Below, one piece after another: positions 15,557-21,795 of a DNA stretch of 21,795 nt (its first letter is position 1; every line of letters starts with the position of its first letter). The stretch is from contig JABWAY010000027.1 of NCBI GenBank assembly GCA_013360825.1, positions 1 through 21,795 on the forward strand, given 5' to 3'. Position numbers and translations under genes: made by a program. The DNA is from Candidatus Brocadiia bacterium (GTDB lineage Bacteria > Planctomycetota > MHYJ01 > WSZJ01). Under the pieces are notes generated by a model that saw nothing but the letters and a program-made list of their open reading frames with translations, was not told where the DNA came from and ran no database searches.

Positions 15557-18145
15557 ATGACCAGAAAATACGACTTCAAGACGATCGAATCCCGGTGGCA
15601 GGACCACTGGACCGCCCTCCGGCTCTTCTCAGCCGGACGACGCCCCCACCTTCCGAAATTCTACGCCCTGGTGATGTTCCCCTACCCGTCGGGAACACTC
15701 CACGTGGGCCACGGCCGGAACTACATCATCGGCGACGCCTTGGCGCGCTACAAGATGATGAAAGGGTTCGACGTCCTGACCCCGATGGGCTGGGACGCGT
15801 TCGGGCTGCCGGCCGAAAATGCGGCGATCGAAGCCGCGCGCCGCGAGGGACAGGCGATCCACCCCCGCGACTACACGCTCGGGAACGTGCGCGTCATGAA
15901 GACGCAGATCGGCGCATGGGGAGTCGGGTACGACTGGGAGCGCGAGATCGCGAGCTGCCATCCCGGATACTACAAGTGGACGCAGTGGCTGTTTCTGAAG
16001 CTGCTCGAGAACAAGCTGGCCTACAAGAAACAGGCCCCGGTGAACTGGTGCCCGGGATGCCAGACGGTCCTGGCCAATGAGCAGGTCGAGGAGGACGGCA
16101 CCTGCGACCGCTGCAGCACCGCGGTCGTCCCGAAAAACCTGGAACAGTGGTACTTCCGCATCACCCGCTACGCCGAGCGGCTGCTGGACGACCTCGACAA
16201 GCTCGAGGACTGGCCGGAGCGCGTCCTGACGATGCAGGAGGCCTGGATCGGGCGGAGCGAAGGCGCCGAGATCGTCTTCCGCGTCACCGGGACCGAAGAG
16301 ACGCTCAAGGTCTTCACGACCCGGGCCGACACCCTGTTCGGCGTCACCTTCGTGGTCGTGGCCCCCGAGCACCCGATCGTCGCGAAACTCGCCGCCCGGC
16401 TGCCCGAGGGCGATCGCACGCGGGTCTCGGACTTCGTCTCCCGGTGCCGCGCCCAGAAGTCGATCCAGCGCACCGCCGCAGGGGACAAGGAAGGCGTCTC
16501 GCTCGGGGCAACCGTCACCCACCCCCTCAGCGGGGAGCAGGTCGCCCTCTGGACCGCCGACTACGCCCTCATGGATTTCGGCACCGGCGCCGTCATGGGC
16601 GTCCCCGCCCACGACCAGCGCGACTTCCTCTTCGCACGGAAGTACGGCTTCCCCGTGAAGATCGTGATCCAGCCCCAGGGGGCGCCGCTCGACGCCGCCA
16701 CGATGGACCGCGCGTTCGAGGAGGGCGGCGTCCAGGTCCGCTCCGGGGAGTTCGACGCCCTCCCGAACGACTTCGGCCGGTCGAAAATCACCGCGGCGCT
16801 CGCGGCGAAGGACGCCGGCGGCCCGGTGGTCACCTTCCGCCTGCGCGACTGGCTGATCTCCCGCCAGCGCTACTGGGGCGCCCCCATCCCGATCGTGAAC
16901 TGCCCGAACTGCGGCGCCGTGCCCGTCCCCGAGGAGGATCTCCCGGTCCTCCTCCCCCACGCCGCGGACTTCCGCCCCCGCGGTCAGTCCCCCCTCGCCG
17001 CCGTCACCGAGTGGGTCAACACCCGGTGCCCCCGCTGCGAAGACCCCGCCCGCCGCGAAACCGACACGATGGACACCTTCGTCGACTCGGCGTGGTACTT
17101 CCTGCGCTACATCTCCCCCCGCTCGACCGACCGGATCTACGACACCGAGCAGGTCAACCACTGGCTCCCCGTCGACCAGTACATCGGCGGCGCTGAGCAC
17201 GCCACAAAGCACCTCATCTACTCCCGCTTCATCACGAAGTTCCTCTACGACATCGAATTCGCCGATTTCGAGGAACCCTTCGCGAAACTCTTCGCCCAGG
17301 GACTGATCTGCGCCGACGCGCACAAGTGCCCGGAGCACGGCTGGGTCCCCGCGGCGGAGGTCGCAGAGGGTCGCCACAGCTGCGGACAGACCGTGATGAC
17401 CGAGCTGCACAAGATGTCCAAGAGCAAGCGCAACGGGGTCGGCCCGGAGGAGCTCATCGCCGAGTACGGGGCGGACACCGTCCGCCTCTATACCCTCTTC
17501 ATCGGCCCCCCTGAACGCGACGCGATCTGGAACACCAAGGACATCATCGGCGCCCACAGGTTCCTGTACCGGGTCTGGGAAACCGTGCAGGAGGCGCTTC
17601 CCCGCCTGTCCCCCCCCGGGGCCGGAACTGCGGAGGGGCTGCCTGAGGAGATCCGGGCGGTGCGGCGCAAGGTCCACCAGACGATCCGGAAGGTGACCGA
17701 GGAGATCGAGGGGGGGTTCAAGTTCAACACGGCGGTCGCGGCGGTGATGGAGATGGTGAACGAGCTGAAGCGGGTGACGGCGTGGGAGGCGGGGGGTGGG
17801 GCGTTGAGGGAGGCGTGCGAGACCCTGGTGCTGCTGCTGGCGCCGTTCGTGCCGCACATGGCGGAGGAGCTCTGGGAGCATCTGGGGCACACGGGGACGA
17901 TCTTTGAGCGCCCCTGGCCCGCCTTCGACCCGGCGGTCGCGGCGGAGGAGGAGATCGAGGTCCCGGTGCAGGTGAACGGGAAGGTCCGGTCGCGGGTGCG
18001 GGTTCCCGCGGGGGCGACGGACGAGGAGGTTCGGGCGGCGGCGATGCGGGATGGAAAGGTGCAGGAGGCGCTGGCGGGGAGGGTGCCGCTGAAGGTGATC
18101 GTGGTTCCGAGGCGGATGGTGAATTTCGTGATCCCGGGACCATAA
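15557..18145 (+). CDS. leuS: Leucyl-tRNA synthetase
   Basis: This class I aminoacyl-tRNA synthetase charges tRNA-Leu in the cytoplasm. The protein has 862 residues, typical of bacterial LeuRS. The HIGH-type motif is HVGH (49-52) in PYPSGTLHVGHGRNY. KMSKS is at 619-623, and the CP1 editing domain includes TTRADTLFGVTF and GVPAHDQRD. A zinc-type pair, CPGC (165-168) and CDRC (183-186), lies before CP1, with a further CPNCG in the region of about 450. The C-terminal anticodon-binding domain and the VQVNGKVRSRV module are intact. The frame is open upstream, but ATG 15557 gives the family N-terminus MTRKYDF. No Shine-Dalgarno is evident; a weak TACCCT (15519-15524) may be its -10 box. It is divergent from the VCBS gene. 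Confidence 0.96.
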   Translation: MTRKYDFKTIESRWQDHWTALRLFSAGRRPHLPKFYALVMFPYPSGTLHVGHGRNYIIGDALARYKMMKGFDVLTPMGWDAFGLPAENAAIEAARREGQAIHPRDYTLGNVRVMKTQIGAWGVGYDWEREIASCHPGYYKWTQWLFLKLLENKLAYKKQAPVNWCPGCQTVLANEQVEEDGTCDRCSTAVVPKNLEQWYFRITRYAERLLDDLDKLEDWPERVLTMQEAWIGRSEGAEIVFRVTGTEETLKVFTTRADTLFGVTFVVVAPEHPIVAKLAARLPEGDRTRVSDFVSRCRAQKSIQRTAAGDKEGVSLGATVTHPLSGEQVALWTADYALMDFGTGAVMGVPAHDQRDFLFARKYGFPVKIVIQPQGAPLDAATMDRAFEEGGVQVRSGEFDALPNDFGRSKITAALAAKDAGGPVVTFRLRDWLISRQRYWGAPIPIVNCPNCGAVPVPEEDLPVLLPHAADFRPRGQSPLAAVTEWVNTRCPRCEDPARRETDTMDTFVDSAWYFLRYISPRSTDRIYDTEQVNHWLPVDQYIGGAEHATKHLIYSRFITKFLYDIEFADFEEPFAKLFAQGLICADAHKCPEHGWVPAAEVAEGRHSCGQTVMTELHKMSKSKRNGVGPEELIAEYGADTVRLYTLFIGPPERDAIWNTKDIIGAHRFLYRVWETVQEALPRLSPPGAGTAEGLPEEIRAVRRKVHQTIRKVTEEIEGGFKFNTAVAAVMEMVNELKRVTAWEAGGGALREACETLVLLLAPFVPHMAEELWEHLGHTGTIFERPWPAFDPAVAAEEEIEVPVQVNGKVRSRVRVPAGATDEEVRAAAMRDGKVQEALAGRVPLKVIVVPRRMVNFVIPGP

Positions 18146-18223
18146 CTGCCATAAATTCCTGCCTGCACGACGGTTATATCAGTCGTGGACGTTCATCCTG
18201 AACCGATCTCGCCTCGAGGGGCC

Positions 18224-18240
18224 GGCCCGTGTGTCGGGCC
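18224..18240 (+). terminator. Candidate hairpin in the leuS downstream gap
   Basis: GGCCCG (18224-18229), loop TGTGT, and CGGGCC (18235-18240) form a compact 6-bp hairpin in the 252-bp gap after leuS. There is no T-tract, so termination is uncertain. The rest of the gap holds only the promoter described next. Confidence 0.3.
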
Positions 18241-18307
18241 CGGGTCAGGCCCTCCCGCACCCCTCAGGCCGCGGCCCCCCCGCAATTTCCGGCAGGTCGT
18301 TTAAGGC

Positions 18308-18336
18308 TTGACGCTCACCCGAGCCACCGCTAGCCT
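18308..18336 (+). promoter_or_regulatory. Promoter of the secreted-paralogue cluster
   Basis: TTGACG (18308-18313), a 17-bp spacer and TAGCCT (18331-18336) lie 61 bp upstream of the lipoprotein gene. The first nine bases (TTGACGCTC) are identical to those of the nuo promoter and the spacing is the same, which strengthens both calls. Confidence 0.6.
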
Positions 18337-18397
18337 TCCCGGTTCTTCAACTTTCGACGAAACCATCGCGCCGCAACCCATATATCGGAGATTTCGC

Positions 18398-19168
18398 ATG
18401 CGGAAGTCCGCCATCCTGGCCAGTACGCTCCTCTTCGCCGGCTGCAGCTTCATCAACCAGGCCGACAACGAGAGCAAGAACGACTCGAACCTCCAGGGCA
18501 CGCCGGCGAACCAGCCGGTCGTCTACGACACCAGCTACAGCAGCTGGGACGTGGCCTCGCTCAAGGAGGGCCAGTGGGTCCAGTACGAAATGAAAGGGCA
18601 GTCCGCCCGGACGAAGAACGCCTGCGTCAAGATCGAGGGGAACCTCGTCTGGGTCGAGATGAGCACCTCCGGCAACGACTGGGTCACCCTGGTCGCGGTC
18701 GACAAGTCGGACCGCAAGGTCAAGAAGGCCTACTGGGGCTAGGCGGGGAAGGAAGGCAAGGAGATCAAGGTCGAGCCGATGCCGACCGCCGGCGCGACGA
18801 ACACGGACTACAAGGTCCGGGGAACGGTGAAGTTCGCGAAGGACACGCTCACGGTCAAGGGAACCGCGTTCAGCTGCGAGCGGACCGATTCCGACATGAC
18901 CTCGACCGTGCAGGGGAAGGACTACAACTCGAAGAGTTCCGTGTGGGTCAGCGAGCAGGTCCCGTTCCGGTCGTACTGGGACGAGAGCCAGATGAACAAG
19001 AAGGACCCGAACATGGACGTCAAGTACGAGGGCAAGCCGTCGGTCCGCGGCGGCATGGTCCGGACGACCAGCGAGGGGTCCGGCGTGACGACCGAGATGA
19101 ACCTGGTGGACTGGGGTACCGACGCAAAGATGACGATCACGCTCCCGGCGGCCGGGGGCGGAAAGTAA
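18398..19168 (+). pseudogene. Lipoprotein paralogue 1 interrupted by an in-frame TAG
   Basis: This is the first of four tandem paralogues of an unrecognised secreted family. It starts at ATG 18398 with a GGAG ribosome site. A lipobox, LLFAGC, gives acylated C16. The family core follows: WDVASLKEGQWVQYE (50-64), ACVKIEGNLVWVE with C76, and VKKAYWG. Then TAG (18740-18742) occurs at codon 115. The same frame continues without interruption to a TAA at 19166-19168, with all downstream family motifs: FSCERTD (C160), SSVWVSEQVPF, YEGKPSVRGGMVR and GTDAKMTI. The full length would be 256, like its siblings. The TAG aligns with a Lys/Arg in the other three, so one A-to-T change (AAG to TAG) explains it. 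The possibilities are a recent nonsense mutation, a sequence error, or readthrough. An internal ATG at 18779 has no strong ribosome site. Confidence 0.7.
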
Positions 19169-19182
19169 GAATCTACCTGGAG

Positions 19183-19206
19183 GTCCCGGCGACAGGCGCC
19201 GGGGAC
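19183..19206 (+). other. Intercistronic hairpin between paralogues 1 and 2
   Basis: GTCCCGGCG (19183-19191), loop ACAGG, and CGCCGGGGAC (19197-19206) form a 9-bp stem with one bulged G, followed by TCTGTTC. It may be a weak terminator/attenuator or an mRNA-stabilising stem. It lies 14 nt after the first gene's TAA and 32 nt before the next ATG. Confidence 0.4.
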
Positions 19207-19238
19207 TCTGTTCAGGGGGACCATTAGAGGAGTAGTTC

Positions 19239-20012
19239 ATGATGCGCAAGATCTCGATCGCAGTGGGTTCGCTGGCGCTGGCCCTGTGCTCGTCGACGGC
19301 GATGGCACAGATGCCCGACATGGAAATCCCGGAAAACATGATGTCCTCGTACGATCTCTCCGGCCTCAAGGGCGGCGAGTGGATCGAGTACGAGACGACC
19401 TCGGAGATGGTGATGCAGGGCGTCCCTCCGAATCCGCAGAAGTCGTCCTACAAGATCGCCTGCGTCGGCGTCGAGGGCGACACGGTCTACATCGAGTCGA
19501 GCCAGATGACGGCGATGAACCCGATGACGAAGGACGAAGTCCAGATGTACGCCATCGACAAGAAGACGGGGAACATCACGAAGGCCTGGCAGGGCAAGGC
19601 CGGCGCCGCCGGTCGTGAACTCAAGGTCAAGAAGGCCGAGCCGGTCGCCAACGGCGGCGGCACGACCGTCGATCAGTCCGGCACGGCGAAGGTCTCCAAG
19701 GAGACCATCAAGGCCGGCGGCCAGGACTGGGATTGCGAGAAGATCGACATGGATCTGGTGACCAAGGTCGCCGGGACCGAGTCGAAGTCCAAGACCACGA
19801 CCTGGAGCAGCGAGAGCGTCGCCTTCAAGTTCAAGGGCGGCGATGCCTCCGGGACCCCCGCGAACGACAAGATCAAGTGGGAAGGGAAAGCGGAGGGCAA
19901 GGGCGGCATGGTGAAGATGGTGTCGGACATGGCCGGCCAGGGGTATTCCATGAAGACGGTCATGGAAATCAAGGCCTCGGGCACGGACGCGAAGATGAGC
20001 CTGAAGAAGTAG
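19239..20012 (+). CDS. Secreted protein, paralogue 2 of an unrecognised family
   Basis: Function unknown. The 257-residue protein has a Sec signal peptide (about 1-23, STAMA before QMPD), so it is periplasmic or exported rather than lipidated. Shared family blocks are YDLSGLKGGEWIEYE (38-52), IACVGVEGDTVYIE with C75, ITKAWQGKAG (113-122; K120 matches the TAG of paralogue 1), and KVSKETIKAGGQDWDCEKID with C166. KSKTTTWSSESVAF, IKWEGKAEGKGGMVK and GTDAKMSL follow. The alternation of short polar and hydrophobic stretches suggests a beta-rich fold. It is Met- and Lys-rich. The ATG at 19239 follows GAGGAG closely, the best ribosome site of the cluster. The gene is probably co-transcribed with paralogue 1 and ends at a strong terminator. 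Confidence 0.85.
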   Translation: MMRKISIAVGSLALALCSSTAMAQMPDMEIPENMMSSYDLSGLKGGEWIEYETTSEMVMQGVPPNPQKSSYKIACVGVEGDTVYIESSQMTAMNPMTKDEVQMYAIDKKTGNITKAWQGKAGAAGRELKVKKAEPVANGGGTTVDQSGTAKVSKETIKAGGQDWDCEKIDMDLVTKVAGTESKSKTTTWSSESVAFKFKGGDASGTPANDKIKWEGKAEGKGGMVKMVSDMAGQGYSMKTVMEIKASGTDAKMSLKK

Positions 20013-20030
20013 TTTCCGCCGGAGACAACG

Positions 20031-20064
20031 GAGGCCCGCCCCATCCGGGGCGGGCCTCTTTCAT
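20031..20064 (+). terminator. Intrinsic terminator after paralogue 2
   Basis: A perfect 12-bp GC-rich stem pairs GAGGCCCGCCCC (20031-20042) with 20047-20058 around an ATCC loop, followed by TTTCATT. It lies 19 bp after the stop and separates the first pair of paralogues from the second. It is the clearest terminator in the window. Confidence 0.85.
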
Positions 20065-20092
20065 TGGCGGCTGCCCGGGGACAGGTTGCGGA

Positions 20093-20098
20093 TAGGAT
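20093..20098 (+). promoter_or_regulatory. -10-like element of paralogue 3, leaderless arrangement
   Basis: TAGGAT lies 6 nt (GGGGGG) before the ATG at 20105, just after the terminator, so the second pair needs its own promoter. A TTGGCG (20064-20069) is 23 bp upstream, too far for a standard -35. The G-run could instead act as a crude ribosome site. Confidence 0.3.
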
Positions 20099-20104
20099 GG
20101 GGGG

Positions 20105-20872
20105 ATGCCCCTCCCCTCCCGCAGCGCCTTCCTCGCCCTCCTCTGCGCCGGCGTGACGCTTCGCGCCGAAGACCCTGCCCTCCCGACCGCGCCGCAGGTC
20201 TGGGAAACCGACCTCTGCGACTGGGATGCCGCGGCGCTGAAGGAGGGGGACTGGGTCGAGTACGAGCTGTCTTCCCCCTCCATTACGGCGGCGCCGGGGA
20301 AACGGCCGGCGCGCCGGTTTGCGTGCGTCGGCCTGGACGGAGAGACGGCGTGGGTCGAGGTGACGGAGAAGAATGCGGGCCCGGCGAAGGACGGGATGGT
20401 CCTGGCGCTGGGGGTCAGTCGCGAAACCGGCCGGGTCACGGCGGCGTTCTGGGGGCGTGCGGGAGGCCGCGCGATTCCGGTCAAGCCCACCGCCGGCGCG
20501 CCGGGCATGCCGGGAGGTCCGCTGGTGACCCGCCCCAGCGTCGCCGGAACGGGAACGGTCAGCCGGGAGAAGGTGAAGTCCGGCGCGGCGCTTCTGGACT
20601 GCGAGAAGATCGAGCTCAGGACCGAACTGACCAGCTCCTGCTGCAACGAGAAGTCCCGCACCACGCTCTGGGTCTCCGACAAGGTGCCCTTCCCCGCCCT
20701 CGTCGGCGAGCGTCCCCTGGTGAAGGGGGTTGCGGCTGAGATCGAGTGGACGGGGAAGCCGACGGTCCGGGGGGGGCTGGTCCGGAAATCGGTCTTCCGC
20801 AACAATGCGACCGAGACGATGACGCTGCTCCGCCACGGCCGCGACGCCGCCCTCACCCTGTCCCGTCCGTGA
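20105..20872 (+). CDS. Secreted protein, paralogue 3 of an unrecognised family
   Basis: Function unknown. The 255 residues include a signal peptide (about 1-21, ending LRA before EDP). Family blocks are CDWDAAALKEGDWVEYE (38-54), FACVGLDGETAWVE with C74, VTAAFWGRAG (R118 at the TAG-equivalent position), and GTVSREKVKSGAALLDCEKIE with C166. SRTTLWVSDKVPF, IEWTGKPTVRGGLVRKS and HGRDAALTL follow. It carries extra cysteines (C38, C179, C180) not shared by all siblings. More Pro/Arg and fewer Lys/Met residues than paralogue 2 show clear divergence. The TGA stop overlaps the ATG of paralogue 4 (TGATG), so the two are translationally coupled. LLCAG near the N-terminus is not a lipobox because the residue before Cys is Leu. 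Confidence 0.83.
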   Translation: MPLPSRSAFLALLCAGVTLRAEDPALPTAPQVWETDLCDWDAAALKEGDWVEYELSSPSITAAPGKRPARRFACVGLDGETAWVEVTEKNAGPAKDGMVLALGVSRETGRVTAAFWGRAGGRAIPVKPTAGAPGMPGGPLVTRPSVAGTGTVSREKVKSGAALLDCEKIELRTELTSSCCNEKSRTTLWVSDKVPFPALVGERPLVKGVAAEIEWTGKPTVRGGLVRKSVFRNNATETMTLLRHGRDAALTLSRP

Positions 20873-21666
20873 TGCCGCGGAGGCCGAGATTCCGCGGACG
20901 GTTCTTCTGCGCGCTGGCCGCGGGGCTGCTCCTGCCGTTCGGGCTGGCGGCGCGGGAGTACGACGAGTACCGGAGGGAGGCGCCGGCGGTCTTCCAGATT
21001 CCGGAGGCTCCCGCGGCGCACGAGGGGGATTTTTCCGCGTACGACCTGGCCGGGGTGCGTGCGGGAGACTGGGTTGAGTTCGACGTGCTGATCGCCAGTG
21101 CGGCCGGCGAGGGCGGTCTCCTCCAGATGAGGATTGCGTGCGTGGCGGAGTCCCCGGAGACGCTCTGGATCGAGGGGGACGACGTCATCCTGGCGCGGTT
21201 CTGGCCGGGGACGTCGTTCCTGTACGAGGTCGACCGCGGCACCCGCGTTGTCCGCCGCGCGTGGTGGGGAAAGCCGGGGGAGATCCCGGTCGAAGCGGCC
21301 GTCGGCCGGGTCGCGCTCGCCCGCGAGCCGGACCGGGAGGTGGCCCGCCGCGGACAGACCGAACCGCAGGAGCTTCGGGTCGCCGACCGGACGCTGGCCT
21401 GTGAGCGGGTGACCTACCGGGAGGGGTCGCCGGAAACCGGTTGGGGGGGGGAAACCACCGCCTGGATGTGCGCGGACGTTCCTTTTCCGCGGCGCGTCAG
21501 CCTCTCCCGGGCCGATGCCGAGATCGTCTGGAACCAGGCCCCGACCGTCCGGGGAGGGATCGTGAGGGAGATCTACCGGGGGCGGGCCGTCACGACGGTG
21601 ACGCGGCTGACCGCGTGGGGAAAAGACGCACGGGCGCGGATGGTGCCGCCCGCGGGAAGCCGCTGA
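20872..21666 (+). CDS. Secreted protein, paralogue 4 of an unrecognised family
   Basis: Function unknown. The frame is open upstream, but ATG 20872 (overlapping the previous stop) gives 264 residues with a signal peptide (about 1-27: Arg-rich start, hydrophobic FCALAAGLLLPFGLAA). A short Tyr/Glu-rich linker precedes the family core: YDLAGVRAGDWVEFD (57-71), IACVAESPETLWIE with C90, and VVRRAWWGKPG (K134). LACERVT with C177, TTAWMCADVPFPRR with C200, IVWNQAPTVRGGIVREIYRG and WGKDARARM follow. It is the most divergent of the four but keeps both shared cysteines and the VRGGhVR motif. It converges on the TonB-type gene, with only 10 bp between stop codons. Confidence 0.82.
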   Translation: MPRRPRFRGRFFCALAAGLLLPFGLAAREYDEYRREAPAVFQIPEAPAAHEGDFSAYDLAGVRAGDWVEFDVLIASAAGEGGLLQMRIACVAESPETLWIEGDDVILARFWPGTSFLYEVDRGTRVVRRAWWGKPGEIPVEAAVGRVALAREPDREVARRGQTEPQELRVADRTLACERVTYREGSPETGWGGETTAWMCADVPFPRRVSLSRADAEIVWNQAPTVRGGIVREIYRGRAVTTVTRLTAWGKDARARMVPPAGSR

Positions 21667-21676
21667 CGGGGCGGCG

Positions 21677-21795
21677 TTACCGGAGACGGAACAGGACCGG
21701 GACGCGCAGCGTCACGGCGCCCGCGGGATCGGGCTCGAACACCCAGCCCGGTGCCACCTCCAGCGCCGCGGCGTCGAGCACTGCGTGGCCGCTGG
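21677..21795 (-). CDS. TonB-family C-terminal domain protein (partial)
   Basis: The minus-strand frame entering from the right edge gives the last 39 residues, then TAA at 21679-21677. It reads SGHAVLDAAALEVAPGWVF, then EPDPAGAVTLRVPVLFRLR. This matches the end of TonB C-terminal domains, where SGxxxLDxAALxxxxxWxFxPA is followed by a VPVxFxL strand. TonB proteins couple inner-membrane proton motive force to outer-membrane receptors, or are stand-alone TonB-C adaptors. The N-terminal part lies outside the window, so an anchored transducer cannot be told from a soluble one. Confidence 0.75.
   Translation of the reverse strand, partial: SGHAVLDAAALEVAPGWVFEPDPAGAVTLRVPVLFRLR

Noticed and set aside
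12472..16080. 1202-codon plus-strand open frame over lysA, the VCBS gene and the leuS start
   Set aside because: It is antisense to two well-supported genes and is Arg/Val/Glu-rich without domains.
18740..18742. General reassignment of TAG to an amino acid
   Set aside because: TAG closes several intact genes here at their expected ends (nuoA, nuoK, rocF, lysA), so TAG is a normal stop.
20105..20170. Lipobox in paralogue 3 (ALLCAG)
   Set aside because: The residue before Cys is Leu rather than Gly, Ala or Ser. A standard signal peptidase site (LRA-EDP) follows.
1..21795. tRNA, rRNA, CRISPR arrays, insertion sequences
   Set aside because: I saw no cloverleaf-like tracts, regularly spaced repeats, transposase motifs or terminal inverted repeats on either strand by reading.

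Overview
The window is GC-rich (by eye about two-thirds G+C) and densely packed. It comes from a Gram-negative-type bacterium that respires with complex I. A lipoprotein signal, Sec signal peptides, a TonB C-terminus and a c-type cytochrome/haem-copper oxidase pair all point to a diderm envelope. The gene content would suit Planctomycetota or a similar deep-branching phylum, but no single gene here proves the phylum.

Layout. (1) The left edge (1-860) holds the last codons of an alpha-2-macroglobulin-like frame on the plus strand, which stops abruptly, and a convergent DUF58/VWA gene on the minus strand. (2) At 909-9114 is a tight plus-strand operon nuoA-H-J-K-L-M-N. These are all seven membrane subunits of complex I, with none of the seven peripheral subunits (B, C, D, E, F, G, I). 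A very good sigma70-type promoter (TTGACG-17-TAGAAT) lies 45 bp upstream. (3) Arginase rocF follows. (4) On the minus strand there is a two-gene unit: a diheme NorC-like cytochrome and a NorB-like haem-copper subunit whose active site is altered (FeB ligand His to Asn, neighbouring Glu to Val, low-spin haem ligand His to Met). A perfect 14-bp palindrome lies upstream. (5) Also on the minus strand are lysA and a secreted FG-GAP/VCBS-type calcium-loop protein. (6) leuS is on the plus strand. (7) At 18.3-21.7 kb are four tandem paralogues of a secreted family of about 255 residues that I do not recognise. The first is a lipoprotein gene split by one in-frame TAG. A strong intrinsic terminator separates the first pair from the second. 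(8) At the right edge is the C-terminus of a TonB-family protein on the minus strand.

How they work together. The nuo genes would build the proton-pumping arm of complex I, so the electron-input arm must be encoded elsewhere. The NorC/NorB-like pair is a second respiratory-type module, probably for NO or for an unusual terminal reaction. rocF, lysA and leuS are amino-acid metabolism and translation genes with no obvious link to these modules. The four-paralogue cluster is the clearest undescribed family in the window. The altered NorB-like protein is the most interesting enzymatic candidate.
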